A DNA stretch of 12,878 nt from Methanobacteriota archaeon (GTDB taxonomy: Archaea > Thermoplasmatota > Poseidoniia > Poseidoniales > Poseidoniaceae), in the NCBI GenBank assembly GCA_011525095.1, contig WTIV01000060.1, forward strand, positions 1 through 12,878, given 5' to 3'. Both the position numbers and the translations under genes were made by a program. Below the pieces are notes generated by a model that was given only the letters and a program-made list of their open reading frames with translations, did not search any database and was not told where the DNA came from. Below are positions 1 to 7,204 of this stretch, one piece after another; position 1 is the first letter of the stretch; each line of letters begins with the position of its first letter.

Positions 1-209
1 AATGCCCTAAGTGTGGTTCCACTAATATCAAAGAGAACATGATGGGTGGAATGGGAAATCTCATGGCTGGAAGATATTACAGGTGCGGTAGTTGCGGTTT
101 CACGGAAATTTGGCAATCCAAATCAGATGTCAAATCGATCTATATCTTATACACTCTAATCCTAGGCGGCGTGTTGGGCATACTAGGATACTTCATTTTT
201 GGTGCATGA
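1..209 (+). CDS. Zinc-ribbon plus membrane-helix protein, 3' part only
   Basis: The open frame begins before the window; the first complete codon is at position 3 and the stop is TGA at 207-209. The 68 visible residues open with CPKCGS and carry a second knuckle, CGSCGF, at residues 28-33. Together they form a four-cysteine zinc ribbon (C1, C4, C28, C31 of the visible part). A glycine/methionine-rich linker lies between the knuckles. A hydrophobic helix follows at about residues 46-67, and the protein ends just after it, so the ribbon is N-terminal and the tail is membrane-anchored. The internal ATG codons lie after the first cysteine pair and would break the ribbon, so the real start is upstream. 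I cannot name a function. Such small proteins are often binding or assembly modules, but that is inference. The gene converges on the dihydrouridine synthase gene across 44 AT-rich bases. Confidence 0.72.
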   Translation, partial: CPKCGSTNIKENMMGGMGNLMAGRYYRCGSCGFTEIWQSKSDVKSIYILYTLILGGVLGILGYFIFGA

Positions 210-253
210 AATTTGCGCCAAAATTAAAATTCCAGATTTTGCAATCACAAAAT

Positions 254-1279
254 TTAGTTTGAGGCTAGAAATTCGCTAGTTGCTTGCGCGAATTCCTCTC
301 GGCTTTGCTTTCCATGCATAATGTTACGAATTTTCTTTGCACTAGGCAGACCCTTCGTGAATGAAACAGCATGTCCTCGCATGGACTTCAGATTCAATCC
401 GGTTGTTTCGCGAGCCAATTCGATGTACCTATTCCAACACCAGCGGCGAGTTGCAAATTGCTGAGCGACATAGCCCAATTCATCCCAATCGCCATCGTGA
501 GCAGCGATCCAAGGTAACTCTTCACGCTCCATCCAACCCAGTCCGACCTTAATTTCTCCAAACACGGCAGGACGACCTATTGCTCCGCGTCCAACCATCA
601 ATCCTGCTGCGTGGGTCTGTGAAAGGCATGCCTTCGCAGTCTTCGCATCAACAACATCGCCGTTAGCAATCACAGGGGTTTCAACCGCATCTACGACCTC
701 AGTGATGTAATCCCAGTCAGCGACACCAGAGTATCTCTGTCTGAGAGTTCTACCGTGAACACACAGACGCTGAATGCCAACGTTCTCCAATTCTTGGCAG
801 ATTTCTTTTGCATTGAAGTTACCTTGACCTGTACCGAGTCGCATTTTCGCAGTTACTGGAATTTTCACTCTATCAACCACTGCTTCACACATTGAAACTA
901 AATTTTCTGGCTCGCCCATCAATGCTGCTCCAGCACAAATTTTTGTTACCTTGGGAGCAGGGCAACCGAAGTTCAGGTCAATCAAATCTGCTGTGTCTTC
1001 CAATAACTCAGCAGCCAATGCCATATCTTCGATTACTCCACCAAAAATTTGGGGAATGAATGGATTTTCATCATCACATGTTTCCATTTTTCGCCAAGAC
1101 ATTGCCGCATCGCGGGTAAGGGCTGTAGAGTTTGTGAACTCTGTAATCGTGAAATCTGCACCACATTCTTTGGCAAGAAGGCGGTAAGGAAGGTCGGTTA
1201 CACCAGACATTGGTGCAAGAAATAAAGGACGGGGCTCGCCGTCCCATTCACCTGGTTTTGGTGAGATGAAATCACTCAT
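254..1279 (-). CDS. dus: tRNA-dihydrouridine synthase (DusB/COG0042-like)
   Basis: This is an FMN-dependent enzyme that reduces uridine to dihydrouridine in tRNA, using NADPH, in the cytoplasm. The 341 residues show the family TIM-barrel motifs in order: LAPMSGVTD at 21-29, NFGCP with the catalytic cysteine C106, the FMN-contacting AKMRLG (K145) and VHGRT (H175), NGD at 206-208, and the phosphate-binding GRGAIGRP at 230-237. A C-terminal helical domain of about 85 residues, the tRNA-binding part in this family, follows. The length is normal. The ATG at 1279 has a good Shine-Dalgarno (GGGTGA, 6 bases upstream), and the next residues lead straight into the barrel. The gene lies 31 bases after rpsB on the same strand, so the two are probably one transcript. 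A hairpin hides the ribosome site (see 1286-1302). Which tRNA position is modified cannot be read from the sequence. Confidence 0.95.
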   Translation of the reverse strand: MSDFISPKPGEWDGEPRPLFLAPMSGVTDLPYRLLAKECGADFTITEFTNSTALTRDAAMSWRKMETCDDENPFIPQIFGGVIEDMALAAELLEDTADLIDLNFGCPAPKVTKICAGAALMGEPENLVSMCEAVVDRVKIPVTAKMRLGTGQGNFNAKEICQELENVGIQRLCVHGRTLRQRYSGVADWDYITEVVDAVETPVIANGDVVDAKTAKACLSQTHAAGLMVGRGAIGRPAVFGEIKVGLGWMEREELPWIAAHDGDWDELGYVAQQFATRRWCWNRYIELARETTGLNLKSMRGHAVSFTKGLPSAKKIRNIMHGKQSREEFAQATSEFLASN

Positions 1280-1285
1280 CTTTCA

Positions 1286-1302
1286 TCACCCGTTTGGGGT
1301 GA
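1286..1302 (-). promoter_or_regulatory. Shine-Dalgarno-sequestering hairpin before dus
   Basis: On the minus-strand mRNA a 6-base-pair stem, TCACCC pairing with GGGTGA around the loop CAAAC, lies 6 bases upstream of the dus ATG. The 3' arm is the dus Shine-Dalgarno; GGTGAT matches the archaeal 16S 3' end (ATCACC). The rpsB stop codon is at 1311-1313, only 8 bases from the 5' arm. A ribosome ending rpsB would therefore cover the hairpin and could free the site. The stem is seen directly; coupling of dus translation to rpsB is inference. Confidence 0.5.
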
Positions 1303-1310
1303 GTATCTGC

Positions 1311-1910
1311 TCAGAAAGTAGATTCCCACTCTTCAAGGTCTTGAGCCTCAGCCCATGCCTCATCGGTTGTCTCGCCGCGTGCCTTTAGGACTTCACGAGC
1401 AAGAATCCAATATAGAAGTGCAAGTGATTTGCGACCTTTGTTATTTGCTGGAAGAGCAAGGTCAACATTGCGCAGGTTGTTGTTAGCATCACAGATTCCA
1501 ACGATTGGTAGTCCAGAGTTTACTGCCTCACGTAGAGCTTGCTGGTCTGCTGCTGGGTCGGTAACGAATAGCATGTCTGGCTCGACGTAGGAGCGTAGAG
1601 CAGGATTGGTTAGACTACCAGGAATGAATCTTCCAACAGCAGCGTTGGCACCGATTGCCTCAGCGAACAGCCTTGCTGGGCGCTGTCCGTATTGTCTTGC
1701 GCTGACTATCATGACGTTTGCAGGGTTGTAACGGTTTAGGAATTGAGAAATTGCACGGATTCTGTTGTCTGTAATCTCTATGTCGATTAGGTATAGCCCG
1801 TCAGAGCGAACTTCCTGAATGAATTGTGCCATATCTGCACTCTTTTGTTGAGTACCGATGTGTACGGCGTTTGTCTCGTATGTCTCACGGTCGACTAACA
1901 GTTCTGTCAT
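1311..1910 (-). CDS. rpsB: Small-subunit ribosomal protein uS2 (archaeal)
   Basis: This is a structural protein of the 30S subunit, bound near the head-body junction. At 199 residues it has the short archaeal length and lacks the bacterial coiled-coil extension. Diagnostic stretches are HIGTQQKS at 17-24, GLYLIDIEITDNRIR at 38-52, the Arg-rich NVMIVSARQYGQRPA at 65-79, and the second S2 signature at 97-145, which contains PDMLFVTDP and ends GICDANN. The ATG at 1910 is preceded by GGAG with an 8-base spacing. In many archaea S2 sits with rpoK/rpoN and enolase; here its visible partner is the downstream dus, 31 bases away. The gene diverges from the nuclease gene at 1982. A TATA-like TTATTTA (minus strand, 1947-1953) is placed so that transcription would start about 15 bases before the ATG. 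Confidence 0.96.
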   Translation of the reverse strand: MTELLVDRETYETNAVHIGTQQKSADMAQFIQEVRSDGLYLIDIEITDNRIRAISQFLNRYNPANVMIVSARQYGQRPARLFAEAIGANAAVGRFIPGSLTNPALRSYVEPDMLFVTDPAADQQALREAVNSGLPIVGICDANNNLRNVDLALPANNKGRKSLALLYWILAREVLKARGETTDEAWAEAQDLEEWESTF

Positions 1911-1945
1911 GGTAATGACTCCAGCATTCGGCCCACTAACCCCCC

Positions 1946-1955
1946 CTAAATAACC
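1946..1955. promoter_or_regulatory. AT-rich box, possible shared divergent TATA element
   Basis: The 71-base gap between rpsB (minus) and the nuclease gene (plus) is mostly GC-rich, with one AT-rich box, CTAAATAACC. Its centre is about 40 bases from the rpsB start codon and about 32 from the nuclease start codon. With the usual archaeal TATA-to-start distance of about 25 bases, this gives a short leader for rpsB and a nearly leaderless mRNA for the nuclease. The nuclease has no Shine-Dalgarno, which fits. The box lies beside a run of seven C. Its assignment is based on position and composition only. Confidence 0.35.
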
Positions 1956-1981
1956 GCTTCGTAAGAGAATGAGACCTCATA

Positions 1982-3250
1982 ATGGCCCAGTATCACGGTT
2001 CTAGGTATCACACTCGCAGGGGCAAGGTTGATGGCGACGCCACATACTCGCAAAATGTCGGAGGCGGTTTTTTGTCAAATGTACAGTCCAGTAACCTTGT
2101 TGTCGCAGAGGAAAGCGATGACGGTTTTTGGAGAGACGATTCTGGCAAAGTCCTCCATGTATCAGCAAGTGATCTGGAACGTCATGCCTATTGTCCACTA
2201 TCATGGTCTTTGGCTAGAGAAGGGAAAGGTGGCAGAGGCAAGGCTATAGATGCAGGTCGACAAAAACACGCTGAAATCCACAAAAAGGTGGAAAACTTCA
2301 AGCAAAAACAAACTGACCTTCGTAAAGCATTGATCATCTGGTCATGGTGGTTTACAATCGTTGTAATCTTCATATCTGATGCTATCATTTTCACCACGAT
2401 TACGGATGAAAGAGCCCCAATTGACATTGCTAGATATCTTTCCATTCTCTCAGTGGTTTGGCTTACTGCAGGACTTTTAGCAATCTATCTTCCATGGAGG
2501 AAGTGGATAGATCTCCCGATCGAGAAATCGGAAGAATTGGATGAGCTGAAAAATCTCGACGAATCGGCAATACCTCGAACATTCGAACCCCATGGTTTCA
2601 TCGGAGGATGGCGCCAAGGCGGTAGGGTAGAAGCTGGTCTACTGATGGGAGCGACCATTTTTGGATTACATGCGATTGGCCTATATGGTGCTGAAGACAA
2701 AGAACAAGCTGGCTTCATCTTGGTAACGGTTGCAATGATCTGGACATTGCTAGCATCTTGGCAACTCCAGAGAGCGTTACTTGCCGACAACGCACTTGAG
2801 GTAGCTAGAATCAATGCAGGAATAGAAGAAAATACTGACATTGCATATTCCGATGATGAAGCAACTGCTGGGCTATTATCCGATGAAAAAACCGGTCTAA
2901 GAGGAAGGCCTGACCAAATTGTCATCGTCGATGGAGAATTCATTCCTGTTGAACAAAAAACTGGTAAAATACCCGAAAAACCACACAAATCGCACAAGAT
3001 GCAGTTACTTGCATATTTACATCTGGTGGAATCTACTACTGGAAGAAATCCTCCTTATGGCGTCATAAAGTACGGCAATGAAAACCTACACCAAATCGAT
3101 TGGGATGACCACAACAAGCATCTTTTGTTTTCTGCAACTAAAGAAGTCCAGCGATTGATGGTGAAAGGTGGTGCAGAAAGAAATCACAATCGAAAAGGCA
3201 AGTGTGAAAGTTGCTCTAGACGCTATGCGTGCGACTCTAGTCTAGTCTAG
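1982..3250 (+). CDS. Cas4-like PD-(D/E)XK nuclease with inserted membrane helices
   Basis: The 422 residues carry the layout of Cas4/RecB-type Fe-S exonucleases. SASDLERHAYCPL holds the first cysteine (C71). GRQKHAEIH holds the motif I histidine (H96 or H100). GRPD ends in D311, VEQKTGK gives E324 and K326, and QLLAY begins at Q341. The C-terminal triad C408, C411, C417 has the C-x2-C-x5-C spacing known in archaeal Cas4. Between motif I and the D311/E324/K326 core lie two hydrophobic hairpins: helices at about 117-139 and 151-171, then 218-236 and 245-265. They are separated by a charged loop (172-217). Charge distribution suggests both ends, and so the nuclease, face the cytoplasm. The first 55 residues are low-complexity and polar. 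No Shine-Dalgarno precedes the ATG, so a leaderless mRNA is likely. The stop overlaps the stop of the convergent lipoprotein gene. No CRISPR array, cas1 or cas2 is visible. Fold and active site are well supported; the biological role is unknown, with membrane-linked DNA processing or defence possible. Confidence 0.85.
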   Translation: MAQYHGSRYHTRRGKVDGDATYSQNVGGGFLSNVQSSNLVVAEESDDGFWRDDSGKVLHVSASDLERHAYCPLSWSLAREGKGGRGKAIDAGRQKHAEIHKKVENFKQKQTDLRKALIIWSWWFTIVVIFISDAIIFTTITDERAPIDIARYLSILSVVWLTAGLLAIYLPWRKWIDLPIEKSEELDELKNLDESAIPRTFEPHGFIGGWRQGGRVEAGLLMGATIFGLHAIGLYGAEDKEQAGFILVTVAMIWTLLASWQLQRALLADNALEVARINAGIEENTDIAYSDDEATAGLLSDEKTGLRGRPDQIVIVDGEFIPVEQKTGKIPEKPHKSHKMQLLAYLHLVESTTGRNPPYGVIKYGNENLHQIDWDDHNKHLLFSATKEVQRLMVKGGAERNHNRKGKCESCSRRYACDSSLV

Positions 3251-3810
3251 TCGTATGCACATCCAACTTCGTTTGGATACTCCCAACACTTTCTCTCGAT
3301 TTTGATTAATACTTGGAATGAGTCCTTGTAGAGGTTTGCAAATTCTTCTCCATATCCTCTAGCATCTACGCTAAGAGTCCACGACCCTTCTGCAAGTGGT
3401 TGCGAGAAAGTTGCTACCATCTTTCTCTCGGTTTCTGTTACTTCTTCAAACCAAACTTGATTACCCTCTGAATCGGTTAGAGATGCTCTTACGTACCTTA
3501 CATCGGTTGGTGTGCTGGGTAAAATCAACTCAAGTGGCATCGCAGCAGAGATATAAGCACTTATTTCGACTACATCGGAATCCACCTCGAACTTTTGCAC
3601 ACTCGAGTATGAAGTGCTTCCTGCAACATCAGCTACATCTGTAGTGAAAACATGGGAGGCATTGATTTTCTCAACTACCTCAATCATCTCTGGTGCTGGG
3701 CGCAAATCTTCCATGAATTCACGTGCAGGAACAAGTCCAATGCAACCCATTGTTGAGGTCATCAATATGGCCAGCATTACAAATGCAGACATTGCATGCT
3801 TTGGCCTCAT
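3247..3810 (-). CDS. Putative secreted lipoprotein, function unknown
   Basis: The frame is open from 3873, but I prefer the ATG at 3810. It gives a classic signal peptide of 187-residue total length: MRPKH, a hydrophobic stretch (AFVMLAILMTSTM), then a lipobox-like MGC with the lipid-attachable cysteine at residue 23. An ATG six codons further on (3792) is also possible. The 21 residues upstream of 3810 are polar and do not look like a leader. The mature part is predicted to be beta-rich (alternating strands such as FEVDSDVVEISAYI and GSWTLSVDARG), like a small beta-sandwich. It ends with two cysteines ten residues apart (C175, C184), which may form a disulfide. I recognise no family. It lies 152 bases after the 118-residue membrane protein on the same strand, and its stop overlaps the nuclease stop by four bases. 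No clear Shine-Dalgarno is seen for any candidate start. Confidence 0.7.
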   Translation of the reverse strand: MRPKHAMSAFVMLAILMTSTMGCIGLVPAREFMEDLRPAPEMIEVVEKINASHVFTTDVADVAGSTSYSSVQKFEVDSDVVEISAYISAAMPLELILPSTPTDVRYVRASLTDSEGNQVWFEEVTETERKMVATFSQPLAEGSWTLSVDARGYGEEFANLYKDSFQVLIKIERKCWEYPNEVGCAYD

Positions 3811-3962
3811 CAACGAATCCGAGGCGCTACCAATGTATGAATGGAACCCCTCGATGGGTTGAAACCAAATCATGGACTCGGATACTCTGCCTGAATGAAG
3901 TCAAGAGGGTCAGCCGAGCAATAGCGATGACGAACCCTATGAGTACTGACAGGCATCAAATC

Positions 3963-4319
3963 TTATTCGAGGTCTTTCCCAATTATCGTAGGCAGCGACC
4001 AAATCACAATTAGGGTGAGTGGAAGAAGGTAAGGAGCAGATAGCTCATCGTAGTGTAGAGTATTATCTATGGCTGCCCAGGGTTCGATAAACCAGAGCAT
4101 GTATTGGCCAATTTTCTTTCTCTTGAGCATCAAAATCGCTCCAGATATTGCCACAACACTGTATATCAGTCCAAAAATAACCCCGCCAGTTCCTCCTTGG
4201 TAATCACCAGAGGTAATTTGAGTGTATGCTGCCCAAGATATTACGGATATTCCCAAGGTTCCCCAAAACAATGCAAGAATGCCTACTATTGTAGTAATCT
4301 TGTGATTACTCTTTTCCAT
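3963..4319 (-). CDS. Small membrane protein, function unknown
   Basis: The 118-residue protein has three or four hydrophobic segments. One is at about 9-32, one at about 45-65 ending in the basic LKRKK, possibly a short one around 70-80 (GQYMLWFIEPWAA), and one at about 94-113. It starts MEKSNHK, with no cleavable leader, and ends with an acidic DLE. The ATG at 4319 lies 9 bases after the stop of the 920-residue gene and has a GAGG Shine-Dalgarno at 8 bases that overlaps the end of that gene. The two genes are therefore very likely co-transcribed and may be translationally coupled. I recognise no family. The pattern resembles small archaeal DUF-type membrane proteins with no known activity. 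The tight linkage suggests a role at the membrane alongside the upstream surface protein, which is inference. Confidence 0.75.
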   Translation of the reverse strand: MEKSNHKITTIVGILALFWGTLGISVISWAAYTQITSGDYQGGTGGVIFGLIYSVVAISGAILMLKRKKIGQYMLWFIEPWAAIDNTLHYDELSAPYLLPLTLIVIWSLPTIIGKDLE

Positions 4320-4328
4320 TTAGAACCC

Positions 4329-7091
4329 TCATTCAAACTTAGCTCCACACACAGAACACTCGCTTGCATCTACCGGTATATCTGCGCCACATGCACCGCA
4401 TTCAGCTGTTTCTACCTTCTTTTGGCGCCTTCTAACTCCGCGTCTACGCTTGTTCTCAGCGGCTGCAGCCTTCACCGGATCTAGTTCATCTGCCTCATCT
4501 TCAAACGAGAAATCCATCGCGTCATCAGGTAGAACGTTGCCTGCAAGAGAACGGTCTTGTATTCCCATACCAACTAGAACCTCGTCTCCAGGCATTACAC
4601 CTTCTTCGCCTGTAATTTCATACAACTTGCCACGAATATCAGCATCACTGGCTGATAACTCTCCGCCATCATCTGCGTGAGCCTTTATGTCCTTGTCCTC
4701 AAGAATTGCGTCGATATCATGGCCTTCGAAGGTTTCCTCAATCGACTTCAATGTCGTTGTAACAGTCGATAGGGCTTCTTCTTCATCCATATCAACCTCT
4801 TCTTCAGCCATCCTTCTATCGTAAGCGGCTTCAACTTCTGCCTCTGCCCTGGCGATGTTTTCATCCCAATGCTCTTCTAAATCATCGGAATCATATCCAA
4901 ATTCTTTGACAGCCTCATCAAATCCTTCGTAACCTGCAGCGTGGATTGTTTCAGGGTCAATCTCCTCTTCTTCTTGAAGTGGCACTTCCTCTTTCTCGAT
5001 GACTCTTCTTTGTCGTTGCTCGAAATATTTGGAAACGTCTTGGTCAGCACCACAATACGGACAGTTAGCAAGTAAGTCCGGTATTGATTCACCACAACTC
5101 TCACAATCGTGGAACTGTTTCCTTGCTTTCTTGAGATTGAAAGTACACCAAGGACACCTATCTTCTCCACCTGTCAATTCTCCATCACAGGCTGGACAGT
5201 AATCGAAAATGTCTCTTTCTACTTCTTCTTCTACTTCACGGGTTAGAATTACAGCTGCAATCAGCACTGCAATTAGAATAACACAGATTACTGCAATCAT
5301 ACCTGCGGTTTGGAATGTCATATTTCCTGCTTCATCAGCTACGTTGCTGCTCGATTCTTTGGAATCCCAATTCCAAGTTTGAGTTGAACTGACCGCAGTC
5401 TCATTCGGAACTAGGTTGATGTTGGTATATGGTGCGGATGCTGTGAATGTACATTCAACAGAAACGATTTGTCCGCCGGTTGAAACAGTGACGTCAATTT
5501 CTTCGAAAACTTCGCCTAACTCATTTTCGCACGAATAAGAAACAGTACCTGTTTCTTGAGATGAGAGTTTGATTGAAACCGTGTATTCATCGCCAGACAT
5601 CAATGGGAATGTCGCTGCCTCTTGATTAGAGTCGACCAACTCCATTGAAGTTCTAGACCATGTAAGGCGAAGTTGAGCATTTACCTCAACACTGCCGTTT
5701 GCATATGAGTTGAGCGGATTCAAATCATAAGAACTCGAGAGAGGCACCCATTGTGCTTCGAAAAACGCGGTATGTGAACCGCTTTCTGTGGCTAAGGTGT
5801 TCTGCCATAGGTAAGAATCACCTGCTTGGATTGTGATAATTGGTTGAGATGATTCTGCCACCGTCTGACCTTCCCATGTGTAAATCAATTTGCCCCTTAC
5901 CTCAACATCACCGGTGTTAGTAATCGATACACTCCAGTCGACATTGTTACCGCTGTTTACGATATTTTTTGATGGCACAGCATATGGGTCAACCGCAACA
6001 TCGGGAACGTCATACTTGTCGAAGTAAGCGCTTATTCGGTCGTTTGAGGTACTCTCTTGAATGAAATTGCCGGTACCGTAGGGATCGATTGCTGCAGTTA
6101 CCTGATGGTTACCGGCTGATAGGCTTGAGATTTGACTGTACAGAAGTTCGTATGACCAAGCTTGCTGGGCACTTTCTCCACCTGTGATATTGACATAGAA
6201 TGTGGGTAAAGGAATGTCAACTGCATTATCATCTTTGATCTCAATGCGCATAGGCACTTCTGTAGTGCCACTGCCATCAGTTCTAACAATAGTCCCAGAA
6301 ATTGTCCAAGGCCCTTGTAAGTCACCGTCTCCAACTGTAATGGATAGGTCGCCGAAGTGAGTGATATCCATTCTCGTATCAACTGTAACTGAAGAAAGGA
6401 ATGTATTGTCTTCATCTGCTTCTACAACCGCATCATCCAAATCGAGAGTCACAGCGATGTCATGGGTTCCTGAGGATGGTGCAATCATCGAGTGATTAAC
6501 CCATTCTGATTCACCTGCTGGTATTGCTGGAACGTTGACAATCTCACTTTGAGTATCTAGGTCAATCTGCATCCTGCTAGCATCCGCGTCTTCAGAACCT
6601 GTATTCTCTACAAGTGTTGAAACTAACAATGCATCTCCAGATTTCACGCTCGAGGGACTGGTTGTAATTGTTGATGTTTCTAAATCAGGCAAACCCGCTA
6701 CTACAATCTCAGAATAGAAAAATTCCATCCCACCATTATTGTATTCAAATTCAATCCAAACTTTGTGCTCTCCCACAGTTAGTCCGGACTTTACAACCTC
6801 AACATCTACTGTTCCCAGTGCAGGTATATCTACCGTATTGGCAGAGATTAGATTACCTGGATAATCTTTCCAATAAAATCCGTAGAATACGTCCTCGGCA
6901 TCAAAGTTGTTTGAATTATACAAAGTCAGTCTGATGGTTACTGAACCGCCTTCAACAGGATTTGAAGGAGAGATCGCAACGGTCGAAGTGGAGGCTTGAA
7001 CACCACCACTATCTTCTGCATTTACCGATAGCGGCATTGTTGATACAAGCATCAACGCGAGGACGACTGCGGAAACAAAGCCCCTTGCCAT
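4329..7091 (-). CDS. CARDB-like surface protein with membrane helix and cytoplasmic zinc ribbons
   Basis: The 920-residue protein has a clear plan. A signal peptide occupies about 1-25 (ending SVNA, then EDSGG). Ig-like beta-sandwich repeats of CARDB type fill about 33-133, 135-240, 245-360 and 363-470, with typical phrases such as NTGSEDAD, ADEDNT and ITNTGDVEVRG. A further beta domain at about 475-560 has one cysteine pair (C521, C547). A single membrane helix at about 597-617 follows. The cytoplasmic part starts with two zinc ribbons: C632/C635 with C646/C649, and C663/C666 with C677/C680. A long acidic, helix-prone stretch (about 700-875), a basic patch (KRRRGVRRRQKK, 881-892) and a third ribbon (C898/C901 with C912/C915) complete it. 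CARDB repeats usually act in adhesion or protein binding outside cells; the internal ribbons probably bind partners or nucleic acid. The overall function is unknown. It heads a minus-strand envelope group and diverges from the other surface gene at 7230. Confidence 0.88.
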   Translation of the reverse strand: MARGFVSAVVLALMLVSTMPLSVNAEDSGGVQASTSTVAISPSNPVEGGSVTIRLTLYNSNNFDAEDVFYGFYWKDYPGNLISANTVDIPALGTVDVEVVKSGLTVGEHKVWIEFEYNNGGMEFFYSEIVVAGLPDLETSTITTSPSSVKSGDALLVSTLVENTGSEDADASRMQIDLDTQSEIVNVPAIPAGESEWVNHSMIAPSSGTHDIAVTLDLDDAVVEADEDNTFLSSVTVDTRMDITHFGDLSITVGDGDLQGPWTISGTIVRTDGSGTTEVPMRIEIKDDNAVDIPLPTFYVNITGGESAQQAWSYELLYSQISSLSAGNHQVTAAIDPYGTGNFIQESTSNDRISAYFDKYDVPDVAVDPYAVPSKNIVNSGNNVDWSVSITNTGDVEVRGKLIYTWEGQTVAESSQPIITIQAGDSYLWQNTLATESGSHTAFFEAQWVPLSSSYDLNPLNSYANGSVEVNAQLRLTWSRTSMELVDSNQEAATFPLMSGDEYTVSIKLSSQETGTVSYSCENELGEVFEEIDVTVSTGGQIVSVECTFTASAPYTNINLVPNETAVSSTQTWNWDSKESSSNVADEAGNMTFQTAGMIAVICVILIAVLIAAVILTREVEEEVERDIFDYCPACDGELTGGEDRCPWCTFNLKKARKQFHDCESCGESIPDLLANCPYCGADQDVSKYFEQRQRRVIEKEEVPLQEEEEIDPETIHAAGYEGFDEAVKEFGYDSDDLEEHWDENIARAEAEVEAAYDRRMAEEEVDMDEEEALSTVTTTLKSIEETFEGHDIDAILEDKDIKAHADDGGELSASDADIRGKLYEITGEEGVMPGDEVLVGMGIQDRSLAGNVLPDDAMDFSFEDEADELDPVKAAAAENKRRRGVRRRQKKVETAECGACGADIPVDASECSVCGAKFE

Positions 7092-7165
7092 GTAACCTAG
7101 AGGAAAGGCGTAGCACTTGAAACAACCGACTGTAAGCCCGCATCGGACAACTAGTTTTCAGGTAA

Positions 7166-7190
7166 CAACACACCCCGAAGGGGGGTGTTG
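7166..7190. repeat. Inverted repeat, strong hairpin in divergent promoter region
   Basis: A 25-base imperfect palindrome has arms CAACACACCCC and GGGGGGTGTTG around a GAA loop: ten pairs and one A-G mismatch. It lies in the 138-base spacer between the two divergent surface-protein genes, 39 bases before the plus-strand start codon. No T-run follows on either strand. As both flanking genes point away, an operator or a 5' leader structure is more likely than a terminator. Confidence 0.55.
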
Positions 7191-7204
7191 CAATGCGAGC
7201 ATTG
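7191..7204. repeat. Second inverted repeat, CAATGC-GA-GCATTG
   Basis: A perfect 6-base inverted repeat with a 2-base spacer abuts the hairpin at 7166-7190. Its size and symmetry are typical of a binding site for a dimeric regulator. It ends 25 bases before the start codon at 7230 and runs into a GGAA-rich purine tract (7204-7216). Role is inferred from symmetry only. Confidence 0.4.

Noticed and set aside
2485..2997. A 170-codon open frame on the minus strand
   Set aside because: It lies wholly inside the nuclease gene, is Ser/Pro-rich in a shadow-like way and has no domain or ribosome site.
1982..3250. A true CRISPR-associated cas4 gene
   Set aside because: The residues are Cas4-like, but no cas1, cas2, effector gene or repeat array is visible, and the membrane helices are atypical. 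It is therefore called Cas4-like only.
3838..3862. Short hairpin AACCC/GGGTT upstream of the lipoprotein
   Set aside because: Only five pairs with no T-run; it is expected by chance at this length.
3811..3873. N-terminal extension of the lipoprotein starting at 3873
   Set aside because: The extra 21 residues are polar and would bury the signal peptide, while the ATG at 3810 gives a normal leader and lipobox distance.
7166..7190. Rho-independent-type terminator
   Set aside because: Both flanking genes point away from it and no T-run follows on either strand.
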